NCBI RefSeq assembly: GCF_003205835.1
Contig: NZ_CP029773.1
Span: forward strand, 404,501-468,500
Direction: 5' to 3'
DNA from: Stenotrophomonas maltophilia
GTDB lineage: Bacteria > Pseudomonadota > Gammaproteobacteria > Xanthomonadales > Xanthomonadaceae
DNA length: 64,000 bases
In this document: positions 40,337 to 48,085 of the stretch, piece by piece
How the letters are laid out: every line of letters begins with the position of its first letter
Numbering within the stretch: the stretch's first letter is position 1
The notes under the pieces: generated by a model
Told to the model about the DNA's origin: nothing
Database searches by the model: none
Seen by the model: only the letters and a program-made list of their open reading frames with translations
Translations under genes and position numbers: made by a program

Positions 40337-40780
40337 ATGCAGCGGGCGGTGATTGTTGTTGGCGACCGCACCACCGGCGGCGGTGAAGTGCTGACCGGTG
40401 CGCCAAGCACCTTCATCAACAACACCGCCGTCGCCCGCGTGGGCGACAAGGCCAGCTGTCCGAAGCACGGTGGCTTCTTCGCCATCGTCACCGGCGACCA
40501 CACCTTCATGATCGATGGCCGCCCGTTGGCCCGTCATGGCGACTCGCTGGCCTGCGGCTGCCGACTGCTGGCCTCGCGGCAGAGCACGGTGACGGTGGAG
40601 GCGGGCAGCGGGGCTGCACCACAGGCAGCATCCCCTTCTGCCAGCACCGCGCTATCACCGGCGGGGTTCGTGCCCTCTGGCATCAGGACGGCTAGTCCAT
40701 TCACCGAACTGCAGCCGAGGGTGGGCTCGGCTCTACACGACGCTGCGCCGCTCAATCCGCCGGCCGATGGTCGTAGCTGA
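40337..40780 (+). CDS. PAAR-domain protein with repeat-derived C-terminus
   Basis: A 147-residue protein. Residues 1-85 are a PAAR domain: 'MQRAVIVVGDRTTGGGEVLTG', 'VARVGDKASCPKHGGFFAIV', 'DGRPLARHGDSLACGCRLLAS'. The Cys/His set that binds zinc at the PAAR tip is present. PAAR proteins cap type VI secretion spikes, but no other T6SS gene is in the window. The tail after residue 90 is Ala/Pro/Ser-rich, and residues near 125-135 are encoded by a GTAG half-repeat (40711-40736), after which the frame overlaps the end of the convergent DUF4440-like gene by 29 bp. The natural end has probably been extended by the repeat. Confidence 0.82.
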   Translation: MQRAVIVVGDRTTGGGEVLTGAPSTFINNTAVARVGDKASCPKHGGFFAIVTGDHTFMIDGRPLARHGDSLACGCRLLASRQSTVTVEAGSGAAPQAASPSASTALSPAGFVPSGIRTASPFTELQPRVGSALHDAAPLNPPADGRS

Positions 40781-41231
40781 TCACCCGCTCCACCTGCCAG
40801 TGCCCGTCCACGCGCCGCCAGACCTGGATGAAGCGGGCCTGGCCGGTCCAATGCTCCACACCCTTCGCATCGCGCTCGTGGAAGCGGTGGTCGCCGATCT
40901 CCAGCGCCCGCTCGTCGTGCAGCGGAAACACCTGCAGTGAGCTTTCCACCAGCTCACGGCGCAGATGCGTGTGGTTGGCGCGGGTGCTTTCACACAGCGC
41001 GGCCACGCTGCGGCGGAAGTCGTCGCGGTTGCTGGCGGACTTGCCGGCCTTGTCGTGGAAGAACTCCATGTCGTCGGTGGTCATCGACGCGGCCTTGTCG
41101 GCGTCACAGGCATCGAACGCGGCAGCGAACAGCTGCATGTCCGCTTGGCGGATCTGCTCGCGCAACGTGTCGGGTGCGGTCGGGGCGGCAGCCAGGCCGG
41201 CGGCCAACAGGGGCAGGGTGAGCAGCAGCAT
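40752..41231 (-). CDS. Exported DUF4440 / SnoaL-like protein
   Basis: A 159-residue protein with a short signal peptide (LLLTLPLLAAGLAAAP). The rest is the NTF2-like DUF4440 fold: 'ADMQLFAAAFDACDADKAASMTTDDMEFFHDKAGKS' is the usual beginning (R--D--LF-AF---D), and 'ARFIQVWRRVDGHWQVERVISYDH' the usual ending (F--VW---DG-W----V-SYDH). These proteins are small hydrolase- or isomerase-like domains whose substrates are mostly unknown. GGGAG lies six bases before ATG 41231. The 3' end overlaps the PAAR gene. Confidence 0.82.
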   Translation of the reverse strand: MLLLTLPLLAAGLAAAPTAPDTLREQIRQADMQLFAAAFDACDADKAASMTTDDMEFFHDKAGKSASNRDDFRRSVAALCESTRANHTHLRRELVESSLQVFPLHDERALEIGDHRFHERDAKGVEHWTGQARFIQVWRRVDGHWQVERVISYDHRPAD

Positions 41232-41451
41232 GACGAATCTCCCGGAAGTGGTCCGCGCAGGCTGGCACGATCCACCGCACTCTGCCGCCGTGTTGCGACG
41301 AAACCGGCGCTGGACGCGATGGAGCGGGGATTTGGCGGTGCGGTGCACCCTTCAGCCTGTGCACGCCATGTCATAGCGCGCCTCGATTCCCTCACGGGCA
41401 CCATAGGGCCGGGGTCCTAGCCTGCAACCCTGCCCTTCCACAGGAGCCCCC

Positions 41452-42276
41452 ATGCCCACTTCCCGCATCCGCCTGCACGTTGAAGACACGGGCGGCGATG
41501 GCCGCCCGGTGATTCTGATCCATGGCTGGCCGCTGTCGGCCGATGCCTGGAAACCGCAGGTGTCGATCCTGCGCGATGCCCAGCATCGGGTCATCAGCTA
41601 CGACCGCCGTGGCTTCGGGCGTTCCGACAAGCCTGCCGACGGCTACGGCTACGGCTACGGCTACGACACGCTGGCGGCGGACCTGGCCGCGCTGATCGAG
41701 GAGCGCGACCTGCGCGACGTGACCCTGGTCGGCTTCTCGATGGGCGGCGGCGAAGTGGCGCGCTATGTGGCCAACCACGGCCTGGACCGCCTGCACAGCG
41801 TGGTGTTCGCCGCCGCAGTTCCTCCCTGCCTGCTGCGCGGTGACAACAACTCGGAAGGTCCGCTGACCCAGGAAAAGGCCGATGAAATGCGCGGTGGCCT
41901 GGAGCAGGACCGCGAGGCTTTCTTCGATGGCTTCACCCGCGATTTCTTCAGCGCCGATGGCAAGTTGATGGTGACCGAAGACCAGCGCCAGGCGGCGATC
42001 GCGCTGTGCCACCAGTCCGACCAGACGGCTGCACTGGGCTGCATGCAGGCCTTCGCTACGACTGACTTCCGCGATGATCTGAAGATGATCACCGTGCCGA
42101 CGCTGATCCTGCACGGCGACAGTGATGCCATCGTGCCGTTCGAAGGCTCGGGCCAGCGCACGCACCAGGCCATCGCGGGCAGCGAGGTCGTCATCCTGGA
42201 AGGTGCGCCACATGGCTGCAACACCAGCCATGCCGATCACTTCAATCTGGCATTGCTGAACTTCCTGAAGAAATAA
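41452..42276 (+). CDS. Alpha/beta hydrolase, non-haem chloroperoxidase type
   Basis: A 274-residue hydrolase. The oxyanion segment is 'ILIHGWPLSADAW', the nucleophile elbow 'GFSMGGGEV' near residue 95, the acid 'HGDSDAIVP' near 221, and the His 'EGAPHGCNTSHADHFN' near 250. The sequence is typical of cofactor-free 'chloroperoxidases', which are esterases/perhydrolases. A run GYGYGYGYD near residues 64-72 is encoded by four perfect GGCTAC repeats (41641-41664), an unusual insertion between the cap-side loop and helix. AGGAG precedes the ATG. Confidence 0.88.
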   Translation: MPTSRIRLHVEDTGGDGRPVILIHGWPLSADAWKPQVSILRDAQHRVISYDRRGFGRSDKPADGYGYGYGYDTLAADLAALIEERDLRDVTLVGFSMGGGEVARYVANHGLDRLHSVVFAAAVPPCLLRGDNNSEGPLTQEKADEMRGGLEQDREAFFDGFTRDFFSADGKLMVTEDQRQAAIALCHQSDQTAALGCMQAFATTDFRDDLKMITVPTLILHGDSDAIVPFEGSGQRTHQAIAGSEVVILEGAPHGCNTSHADHFNLALLNFLKK

Positions 42277-42286
42277 TTCTGCGGCC

Positions 42287-42460
42287 ATGCGCGCACCCCG
42301 AACACCCCCCTGGAAAATGCCCAACCCCAAGGGCCAGAAATCGCAGCCGCTGTCGCCGGCGCAGAAAGACGCCGCACGGCAGCGGGCGGAGGAGAACGGC
42401 CGTCCGTACCCCAATCTGGTCGACAACATGTGGGCGGCGAAGCTGCCGCGTAAGTCCTGA
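42287..42460 (+). CDS. Small basic conserved-looking protein
   Basis: A 57-residue protein, short enough to be overlooked. It is Lys/Arg/Pro/Gln-rich: 'NPKGQKSQPLSPAQKDAARQ' followed by 'NGRPYPNLVDNMWAAKLPR'. The even spacing of a helix followed by the 'GRPYPNLVDNMWAA' motif looks conserved, and I recall similar small proteins in other proteobacteria. Function unknown; the basic character could mean nucleic-acid binding. It starts ten bases after the hydrolase stop, so it is likely co-transcribed. ATG 42320 (MPNPKG) is an alternative start. Confidence 0.7.
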   Translation: MRAPRTPPWKMPNPKGQKSQPLSPAQKDAARQRAEENGRPYPNLVDNMWAAKLPRKS

Positions 42461-42586
42461 TCTATCGAGGCCGAGCGTGGGCCAGCGCTATCTGCAGAGT
42501 CGAGCCATGCTTGACTCCACCATGACGGCCATCCACGCGTGGCGTGAATCCACTGCAACCGCCGCCGAGCCTGGGCTCGGCTCTAT
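42461..42586. repeat. Mixed GTAG repeat cluster
   Basis: Contains degenerate units of two families: GAGTCGAGCCATGCTTGACTC and GCCGAGCCTGGGCTCGGCTC, with a partial copy of the CATCCACGC..GCGTG family between (near 42529). The final unit provides the stop codon of the gene on the minus strand (42583-42585). Confidence 0.75.
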
Positions 42587-43263
42587 CGTGCGGTCAGGGG
42601 CGTCCAGCCCGATTCCAGCCAAGGTGAGATCTGGCTCTGGCGAACGGTGATTGCCTCCCTCGGAACCCCCGCCAGGCGCGCGAGCTCCGCACGCAGCCGC
42701 TCGGCATCCACCGGCACGGCCGTGGCAATCTGCAGCCGATCAGCCTGGTGCCTCACCAGCACGGGCAGCGTGGCGCGTGCGGTGTGCTCGCCGCCGGTTC
42801 GCCCGATGGGGTAGCGCATGGCCACCGGCCGCGACAGCTGTGCGAGCACAGGCTGCCACGCCTGCAGCACGGCGGCCTGCGCGGTGGCGGGAACCTGTGC
42901 TTCCGCAATCGTGGACGGATAGCCGGAGATGCTCTCGACCATCACCTGGAAGCGTGCACCATCGGGTACGACGAGGGCAGCAGCAATCAATGCGCACAAA
43001 GCAATGATCGCTGCGGCGAAGTTCCAGCTGCGCGGGGCGGTTGCGGGCAGGGTTGCAGTACGCAGCCCTGGCTTGCGCCGCAGCTTGCGTTCGTAGATGC
43101 GTCGATCTTTCTTGCGTGGGCTGCTGCTGTGTTCCGGCAGATTCAAGGGGACGCGCGGAAGGCGGGCGACGCGGGCCTTGATCAGGCGCGACAGCAGCAT
43201 CCAGGCGAGCACGAAGATCAGCAACGGGAACAGCGTTCGCACCAGCAGATACATCGTCACCAT
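42583..43263 (-). CDS. Hypothetical bitopic membrane protein
   Basis: A 226-residue protein with two hydrophobic segments, near 4-25 (LVRTLFPLLIFVLAWMLL) and near 80-100 (NFAAAIIALCALIAAALVV), separated by a strongly basic stretch (SSPRKKDRRIYERKLRRKPG). By the positive-inside rule the basic loop is cytoplasmic and the C-terminal domain periplasmic. No family recognised. The stop codon TAG is the first part of a GTAG repeat. It is divergent from the next membrane protein. Confidence 0.7.
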   Translation of the reverse strand: MVTMYLLVRTLFPLLIFVLAWMLLSRLIKARVARLPRVPLNLPEHSSSPRKKDRRIYERKLRRKPGLRTATLPATAPRSWNFAAAIIALCALIAAALVVPDGARFQVMVESISGYPSTIAEAQVPATAQAAVLQAWQPVLAQLSRPVAMRYPIGRTGGEHTARATLPVLVRHQADRLQIATAVPVDAERLRAELARLAGVPREAITVRQSQISPWLESGWTPLTAR

Positions 43264-43383
43264 TCCATTGCTCCATCACATGCCTGTTCGTCCCTCAGGA
43301 CATCCTACCGGGACGGACCAGAAGTTGTCGCATACGCCCGCCGACAATCCGGAAGCGCTTGGTTAGGATGGACCCTTGTTGTC

Positions 43384-44055
43384 ATGGATGAACCGATGGC
43401 CTCTACTGCTTCACGTTTCTGCCGCATCTGTGGGCCCGGGCCCATCCTGCTGGTACTGCAGATACTGGTCGTGCTGGCGGTGGCGATGGCGGTCGGCTTC
43501 TTCCACTACAGGGTGGACCTGTTGCTGGAACCAGTGGGCGAGGCCTGTGGGGGCCCGGATCCGGTGGCACGCATGCAGGTGGCTGAGCAGTTGATGGCAC
43601 GTTCCAATGCGCTGCAGGGCTGGTACCCGCTGCATCTGATTCCAGTGGTCGGCGTTGGGCTGGCATTGCTGGGGGCGATGGCGATCTGCGCCTATCGCCT
43701 GCGTCGCGCGTCGGGGCGCCTGCGGCAGGCCAGCTGGGGGCTGCTGGCATTGCATGGCCTGGCCCTGGCGTTGTCGCTCAGGGCGCTGCACTTGTACGAG
43801 AGTGCCTGGCTGAGCGTGGCAACGCTGTCTCCGGCGGCATGCCTGGTGGATCTTGCCGCAGACGGCAGGATGCCACTGGCCCAGGCGCAGCACGTAGTGT
43901 TCGACATCCTCACCCGCGAGCACGCGCCGCTGCTGCGCAATCCCGATGATCTGGCGATGGTGCTGGCCGCGTTGCTGCTGGTCGCCATGGTGGCGGGAGT
44001 GATGCTGTGGCGGGCGATCGTGCGTGAGCGCCGGGCGGGATCATCGGCCCCATAG
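43384..44055 (+). CDS. Hypothetical polytopic membrane protein
   Basis: A 223-residue protein with four to five hydrophobic segments: 'PILLVLQILVVLAVAMAVGFF', 'PVVGVGLALLGAMAICAY', 'ASWGLLALHGLALALSL', 'MVLAALLLVAMVAGVMLW'. The loop after the first helix contains 'EPVGEACGGPDPVARMQ' and 'ATLSPAACLVDLA', with Cys residues that may bond outside. No family is recognised. ATG 43384 and ATG 43396 are both possible; neither has a strong ribosome-binding site. It precedes the polysaccharide deacetylase by about 100 bp on the same strand. Confidence 0.65.
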   Translation: MDEPMASTASRFCRICGPGPILLVLQILVVLAVAMAVGFFHYRVDLLLEPVGEACGGPDPVARMQVAEQLMARSNALQGWYPLHLIPVVGVGLALLGAMAICAYRLRRASGRLRQASWGLLALHGLALALSLRALHLYESAWLSVATLSPAACLVDLAADGRMPLAQAQHVVFDILTREHAPLLRNPDDLAMVLAALLLVAMVAGVMLWRAIVRERRAGSSAP

Positions 44056-44161
44056 GGGGAATTGTGCTGTACGCGCACTGCATCGCCAGCTGGGCCCTGA
44101 GCCGGCTGCGCATCCGCAATCGCGCTACAGTTCACGCCTCGCCTCCTGCAAGGAAGTGCTG

Positions 44162-45130
44162 ATGCGTTGGTTGCTGCGGACTGTGCCGTTGCTGCTGTGC
44201 TCGTTGGCGGTACACGCCGCCGAGGTGGACCGCCGGATTGCGGTGACCATCGACGATCTGCCATGGGCACGGCTGGACCAGATCGTGCCGCCGGACCTGC
44301 AGGCGCGCCATGAGGCACTGATGTCCCAGTTGCGGCAGGCGGGTGTACCGGTGGTGGGTTTCGTCAACGAGAACAAGCTGGAGATCGATGGGCAGGTGCA
44401 GCCGGCGCGGGTGCAGATGCTGCGCGACTGGCTGGACGCCGGCTATGTACTGGGCAACCACACGTACTCGCACATGGATCTGAATGCCAAGGGCGTTGCG
44501 GCCTTCCAGCAGGATTTCCTGCGCGGCGAAACGGTGCTGCGGCCCTTGCTGGCCGAGCGCGGACTGAAGCCGCAGTGGATGCGCCATCCCTATCTGCGTG
44601 CTGGCCGCACGGCGGAAGAACGTGCGGAGATGGATGTGTTCTTCAAGGCACACGGCTACCGCGTGGCTCCGGTGACGGTCGACAACGGTGAGTGGGTGTG
44701 GGCGTTCGCCTATGCAAACGTGATGAACGAGCAGCCTGATTCGCCCGAGCGCGAGGCGACGCTGGCACAGCTGCGCAAGGGCTATGTGCCGTACATGCTG
44801 AACAAGCTGGATTACTACGAGAAGCAGTCGCAGGCGCTGCTGGGCTATGCGCTGCCACAGGTGTGGCTGATGCACGCCAATGAGCTCAACGCGGCCACGT
44901 TCGCCGAACTGGTGGCGGCGACCAAGCGCCGGGGCTATCGCTTCGTGTCACTGGACGAGGCGATGCATGACCCTGCCTATGCGCGTGGTGCCGAAGGCTA
45001 CAGCGGCCGCTATGGCCCCAGCTGGCTGCACCGCTGGGCAATGGCGGAGAAGAAGCCCAAGGACTTCTACGCGGGTGAGCCGGTGGTGCCGGCGTGGGTG
45101 ATGAAGCTGGCGAAGGTGGATTCGGAGTGA
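44162..45130 (+). CDS. Exported polysaccharide deacetylase (NodB fold)
   Basis: A 322-residue protein with a signal peptide ending near 'VHAAEV'. NodB motifs are motif 1 'AVTIDDLPW' near residue 28 (TIDD), motif 2 'GNHTYSHMD' near 99 (H-x3-H zinc site), motif 3 'RHPYLRAG' near 141, and 'LMHANELNA' near 238 with the late catalytic His. It is a metal-dependent CE4-type de-N-acetylase that should act in the periplasm on peptidoglycan, chitin oligomers or another acetylated glycan. The C-terminal 60 residues extend beyond the core. AAGGA precedes the ATG. Confidence 0.87.
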   Translation: MRWLLRTVPLLLCSLAVHAAEVDRRIAVTIDDLPWARLDQIVPPDLQARHEALMSQLRQAGVPVVGFVNENKLEIDGQVQPARVQMLRDWLDAGYVLGNHTYSHMDLNAKGVAAFQQDFLRGETVLRPLLAERGLKPQWMRHPYLRAGRTAEERAEMDVFFKAHGYRVAPVTVDNGEWVWAFAYANVMNEQPDSPEREATLAQLRKGYVPYMLNKLDYYEKQSQALLGYALPQVWLMHANELNAATFAELVAATKRRGYRFVSLDEAMHDPAYARGAEGYSGRYGPSWLHRWAMAEKKPKDFYAGEPVVPAWVMKLAKVDSE

Positions 45131-45133
45131 GGC

Positions 45134-45976
45134 TCAGCGCTTGACGGCCAGCACACCGTCAAGCGCCAGTTCTGCCTTGAAGCCGGCCTTTTCCAGACGC
45201 TTGGCCACTTCGCGCGGGACATCGCGCCCGCTGGTCAGCTTGTTCGGCGCACCGGTGTAGTGGAACAGGCGACCGCCCTTGCGGATGACGCGGGCGAGGT
45301 GGTCGTAGAACACCTGGGAGTACAGTTCGCCGGCGATGCCGAAGCGCGGCGGGTCGTGCAGGATCGCGTCGACACTGTTGCTGGCCACCTGTTCGATCTG
45401 CTGCGAGACGTCACCGTGGCTGAACTGCAGGCGGCCACCGGCGGCAGCCGAGTCTGGATCCGGCGACCACGGATTGAGCGTACGCAGCCACATCACGTCG
45501 GCGTTCTTCTCGAACGAGCGGATCTGGCCGACACCGGCCTCCAGCGCGCACGCGGCGAAGTAGCCCAGGCCGCCGCAGGTATCGAGGATGACCTTGCCTG
45601 CCGGGGCAACCAGCTCGACCTTGCGGCGCGCATCCTCGAACGGTGACAGCTTGGAGGTCGGCAGCATCTTGATGCCGTCGATCTCGAAGGTCGGTGCACC
45701 CCATTCGGTCGGCACCAGCTTGATCAACGAGCCGCTGTAGCGCGAGATCGGTGCGAAGTCCTCGCCGTCCCAGTAGTACAGCGTGCGGTCCTTCAACTTG
45801 CCCGGCCACGGGTAGGGCTGGCAACGGAAGTGGAAGCCGTCGGCGTTCAGGGCCACGGTGTCCTGGCTCCGGCCCAGGTCGAGCGAGCCCTGCCAGTCGG
45901 CAGCGCCCTTGTCATGGGCACGGCGCAGGGTGTCAGCGCTGTCGCGGGTCAGCAGGGGGCCGGTGTAATGGGGCAC
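45134..45976 (-). CDS. SAM-dependent methyltransferase (COG2521-like)
   Basis: A 280-residue protein. The Rossmann methyltransferase signature is 'VILDTCGGLGYFAACALEAG' near residue 128, and 'AILHDPPRFGIAGELYSQVFYDHLARV' near 205 has the D-PP-[FY] catalytic motif of N- or C5-methylases acting on RNA or protein. An N-terminal domain of about 110 residues with 'YYWDGEDFAPISRYSGSLIKL' and 'IDGIKMLPT' precedes it. This combination fits the predicted methyltransferase family COG2521. Substrate unknown. The gene is convergent with the deacetylase; only three bases separate the stops. Confidence 0.8.
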   Translation of the reverse strand: MPHYTGPLLTRDSADTLRRAHDKGAADWQGSLDLGRSQDTVALNADGFHFRCQPYPWPGKLKDRTLYYWDGEDFAPISRYSGSLIKLVPTEWGAPTFEIDGIKMLPTSKLSPFEDARRKVELVAPAGKVILDTCGGLGYFAACALEAGVGQIRSFEKNADVMWLRTLNPWSPDPDSAAAGGRLQFSHGDVSQQIEQVASNSVDAILHDPPRFGIAGELYSQVFYDHLARVIRKGGRLFHYTGAPNKLTSGRDVPREVAKRLEKAGFKAELALDGVLAVKR

Positions 45977-46030
45977 GGCGGGTACCGGGGCGGTTCGGGG
46001 GAGGGCATGGTACCGCAGGGCTTGGCAGGG

Positions 46031-46357
46031 TTACTGAGATTCCGTAGTACAGGCCCAACCGGATGAGGGACTTGGTAGAGATGCAGTACCCAATGAGGGC
46101 GTCATGCCCATGGCGGCGCAGAATTCTTCGTGGAAGTCTCGTGCCGCTGAGGGTTGAAGAGCGTAGTGATAGGTCAGTATTCCTTCTTCATTTCTGATGA
46201 GAAGTTGCTGGATGCATATCATGTTTCCAGAACTGTCAGGGGCCGATGTGCTACGGATGACGATAGGCGTCCCGGACAGACTGTAGTCGGCACTCAGTTG
46301 GCCTGGAAGGCACGATCCTGATAGGAAAGTTAGGGATTGAAAGATGGCGGCGATCAT
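46031..46357 (-). CDS. Hypothetical secreted protein, paralog of the next gene
   Basis: A 108-residue protein with a short hydrophobic start (MIAAIFQSLTFLSGSC). Residues about 60-105, with 'YHYALQPSAARDFHEEFCAA' then 'SSGWACTTE', align with the corresponding part of the 171-residue neighbour ('YHEASCAD', 'SAAWHCSSIE'). Both keep H-x2-x-C and a later W-x-C, which suggests one disulphide-bonded fold. The N-terminus is shortened compared with the neighbour and has no clear cleavage site, so this copy may be degenerate. Low GC compared with the surroundings. Confidence 0.6.
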   Translation of the reverse strand: MIAAIFQSLTFLSGSCLPGQLSADYSLSGTPIVIRSTSAPDSSGNMICIQQLLIRNEEGILTYHYALQPSAARDFHEEFCAAMGMTPSLGTASLPSPSSGWACTTESQ

Positions 46358-46575
46358 CGGGGTCGGATCATGAGCCTGAGCAACGAGGGCGACTTTGTCA
46401 CCCTCACTGCTTCGTCAAGGAGTTTGGATGTCAATTGGCTCTGATGGAGCCGCGATTGCTTGCACAGGCGCGCGGTACACAGCCTTCCATCAACGTATTC
46501 ATTGTCTGTGGAACATGAGCGAAGCAGAGTACTCTTGCGGTATGGCTACCCACTGTGTTTGGTGGGTAATACTCG

Positions 46576-47091
46576 TTATAGGGTATGGCACCTCCCGTTG
46601 TCTATTTGCGCGCTACCCTGGATGTTCCCGCTGACTGAGCTGTTGAATCTTACGGTTCCGTAGGAAATGAAGTTCTGGCCAGCTGATACCTGTCCATTTG
46701 GTGCATAGGCGATTACATAGTCAGTACTCTTTGCGTCGCTAGCACTGTTCGACTCGATGCTTGAGCAATGCCACGCGGCGCTTCCTGGCCCCACTGTGAT
46801 GGACTCGCCCTTGGCGGGGTTCATCCTGATATCCGCGCAGGAAGCCTCGTGATAGTGCTTCGTCGCTTCCGTTTGATCGTCGTAGCGATATACATACTGT
46901 CCCTTCGAGTTGCGATTGAGAGACTGCTCCACACTGATCGTTCCCCCAATGAAGTCAGGCCATTCCGCGCTGCGGACGATTCTTGATGGGGTCTTTGCTT
47001 CGTCAGCGATTTGTCCATCAGCTGGAGCTCCGTCTCCTGCCTGAACGGATGCAGAGACAATGAACGTGAGAATCGCTATCTGCAGTTTCAT
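46576..47091 (-). CDS. Hypothetical secreted protein
   Basis: A 171-residue protein with a signal peptide ending near 'ASVQAGDG'. The mature part is polar, with 'YVYRYDDQTEATKHYHEASC' and 'GPGSAAWHCSSIESN' containing two Cys likely to pair, and an Asn/Ser-rich C-terminus ending in 'DNGRCHTL'. No family recognised. It is a clear paralog of the 108-residue gene just downstream. GC content is lower than the genome average, suggesting acquisition by transfer or relaxed selection. Confidence 0.7.
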   Translation of the reverse strand: MKLQIAILTFIVSASVQAGDGAPADGQIADEAKTPSRIVRSAEWPDFIGGTISVEQSLNRNSKGQYVYRYDDQTEATKHYHEASCADIRMNPAKGESITVGPGSAAWHCSSIESNSASDAKSTDYVIAYAPNGQVSAGQNFISYGTVRFNSSVSGNIQGSAQIDNGRCHTL

Positions 47092-47202
47092 TTGAGCCTC
47101 TCAGATCTGGGTGAGGCTCCATCTTCATTACTTGCCCCATTGCATTTTGGGGCGCATCAGGCAGTTCTTCGGATTTCAAACATTTCTCAATTTTGTCTGT
47201 CG

Positions 47203-47622
47203 CTATTGGCACTTCACCGCATACACAGGCCCAGCGCCGATCAGCATCAGCGCCATGTAGTCACTATCACTGGCCTTGCCCTTCAGCGTCGCGCCCTTGT
47301 TGAAGTGGAAGATGCCGAAGCCGCCGGCCATGCGGATCAGGGCGCTGTCGATCTGATCGGCATCATCGCGGAAGTAGCGGCTGATCTCGCTGCGGGTGGC
47401 CTTGTGCAGGGCATTCGGCTCGCGCTGCCATTGGTCGCCGCGGCTGAAGGAAACGTAGTACTGGCCACCTTCCTTTTCGACACGGAAGTCGGCCGGTTTG
47501 CGCGCGCTGGTGGCGAAGCAGCCCTGCAAGGGGTCGGCGGAGAAGGGAAGCCCGGCGTCACCGCTGCAGGCGGTGATCAGCAGCAGGAGGGCACCGGGCA
47601 GCAGCAGGCGGAGCGTGCGCAT
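47203..47622 (-). CDS. Putative lipoprotein
   Basis: A 139-residue protein with a lipoprotein signal peptide and lipobox 'LITACS', so anchored at Cys19 or near it. The mature domain contains 'GCFATSARKPADFRVEKEGGQYYVSFSRGDQW', a beta-rich stretch, and ends 'GAGPVYAVKCQ'; the two Cys may form a disulphide. No family recognised. The composition is again host-like. It stands alone on the minus strand, divergent from a small membrane-protein gene. Confidence 0.72.
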   Translation of the reverse strand: MRTLRLLLPGALLLLITACSGDAGLPFSADPLQGCFATSARKPADFRVEKEGGQYYVSFSRGDQWQREPNALHKATRSEISRYFRDDADQIDSALIRMAGGFGIFHFNKGATLKGKASDSDYMALMLIGAGPVYAVKCQ

Positions 47623-47712
47623 GGGATGTCCCTACGGGGCAGGTGCGGCTAGTGTAGGCACTACGCGGGCGTGGCCCGTACAGGAATTCGGCAAGAACAC
47701 AGGGGTTTTCGG

Positions 47713-47997
47713 ATGGCGCAGGGCAAGGCACCGTGGTGCGGCGTGGCCAGTTGGCTGGGGATCGCTGTGGGGTGGGGGGCAGGCACGTTGGCAGCGCAGG
47801 CAGCGGTGGCTGCAGGCGGCAACGGTATGGCCGCAGGGCTGGGCGTGGGCGTGCTGGGCGCGGCGCTGGTGGGCGGAGGCCTGGCGGTGGCCTCGCGCGT
47901 GCGCGGCGAGCGCTGGCCGTGGATCGGCATCGGCGGTGCGGTGCTGAGTGCGCTGCCGCTGCTGATGTACCTGCTGCGGATGATGTTGAAGTTGTAG
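47713..47997 (+). CDS. Small glycine/alanine-rich membrane protein
   Basis: A 94-residue protein with three hydrophobic segments, rich in Gly, Ala and Val (GVASWLGIAVGWGAGTLAAQ; 'AAGLGVGVLGAALVGGGLAV'; 'WIGIGGAVLSALPLLMYLL'). Glycine-zipper-like patterns in the first two could pack helices together. No family recognised. ATG 47713 has AGGGG about eight bases upstream; an earlier ATG (47671) would add a polar N-terminus. A SMAG dimer starts three bases after the stop. Confidence 0.65.
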   Translation: MAQGKAPWCGVASWLGIAVGWGAGTLAAQAAVAAGGNGMAAGLGVGVLGAALVGGGLAVASRVRGERWPWIGIGGAVLSALPLLMYLLRMMLKL

Positions 47998-47999
47998 CG

Positions 48000-48075
48000 G
48001 TAGAGCCGGCCGCTGGCCGGCACCTGCAGGTTGCGTGCGGCGTTCATGGGGTTGCCGGCCAGCGGCCGGCACTAC
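48000..48075. repeat. SMAG dimer
   Basis: GTAGAGCCGGCCGCTGGCCG opens the element and GGCCAGCGGCCGGCACTAC closes it. It lies between two convergent genes, touching the stop region of both. Confidence 0.9.
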
Positions 48076-48085
48076 CCGGCGCGGG

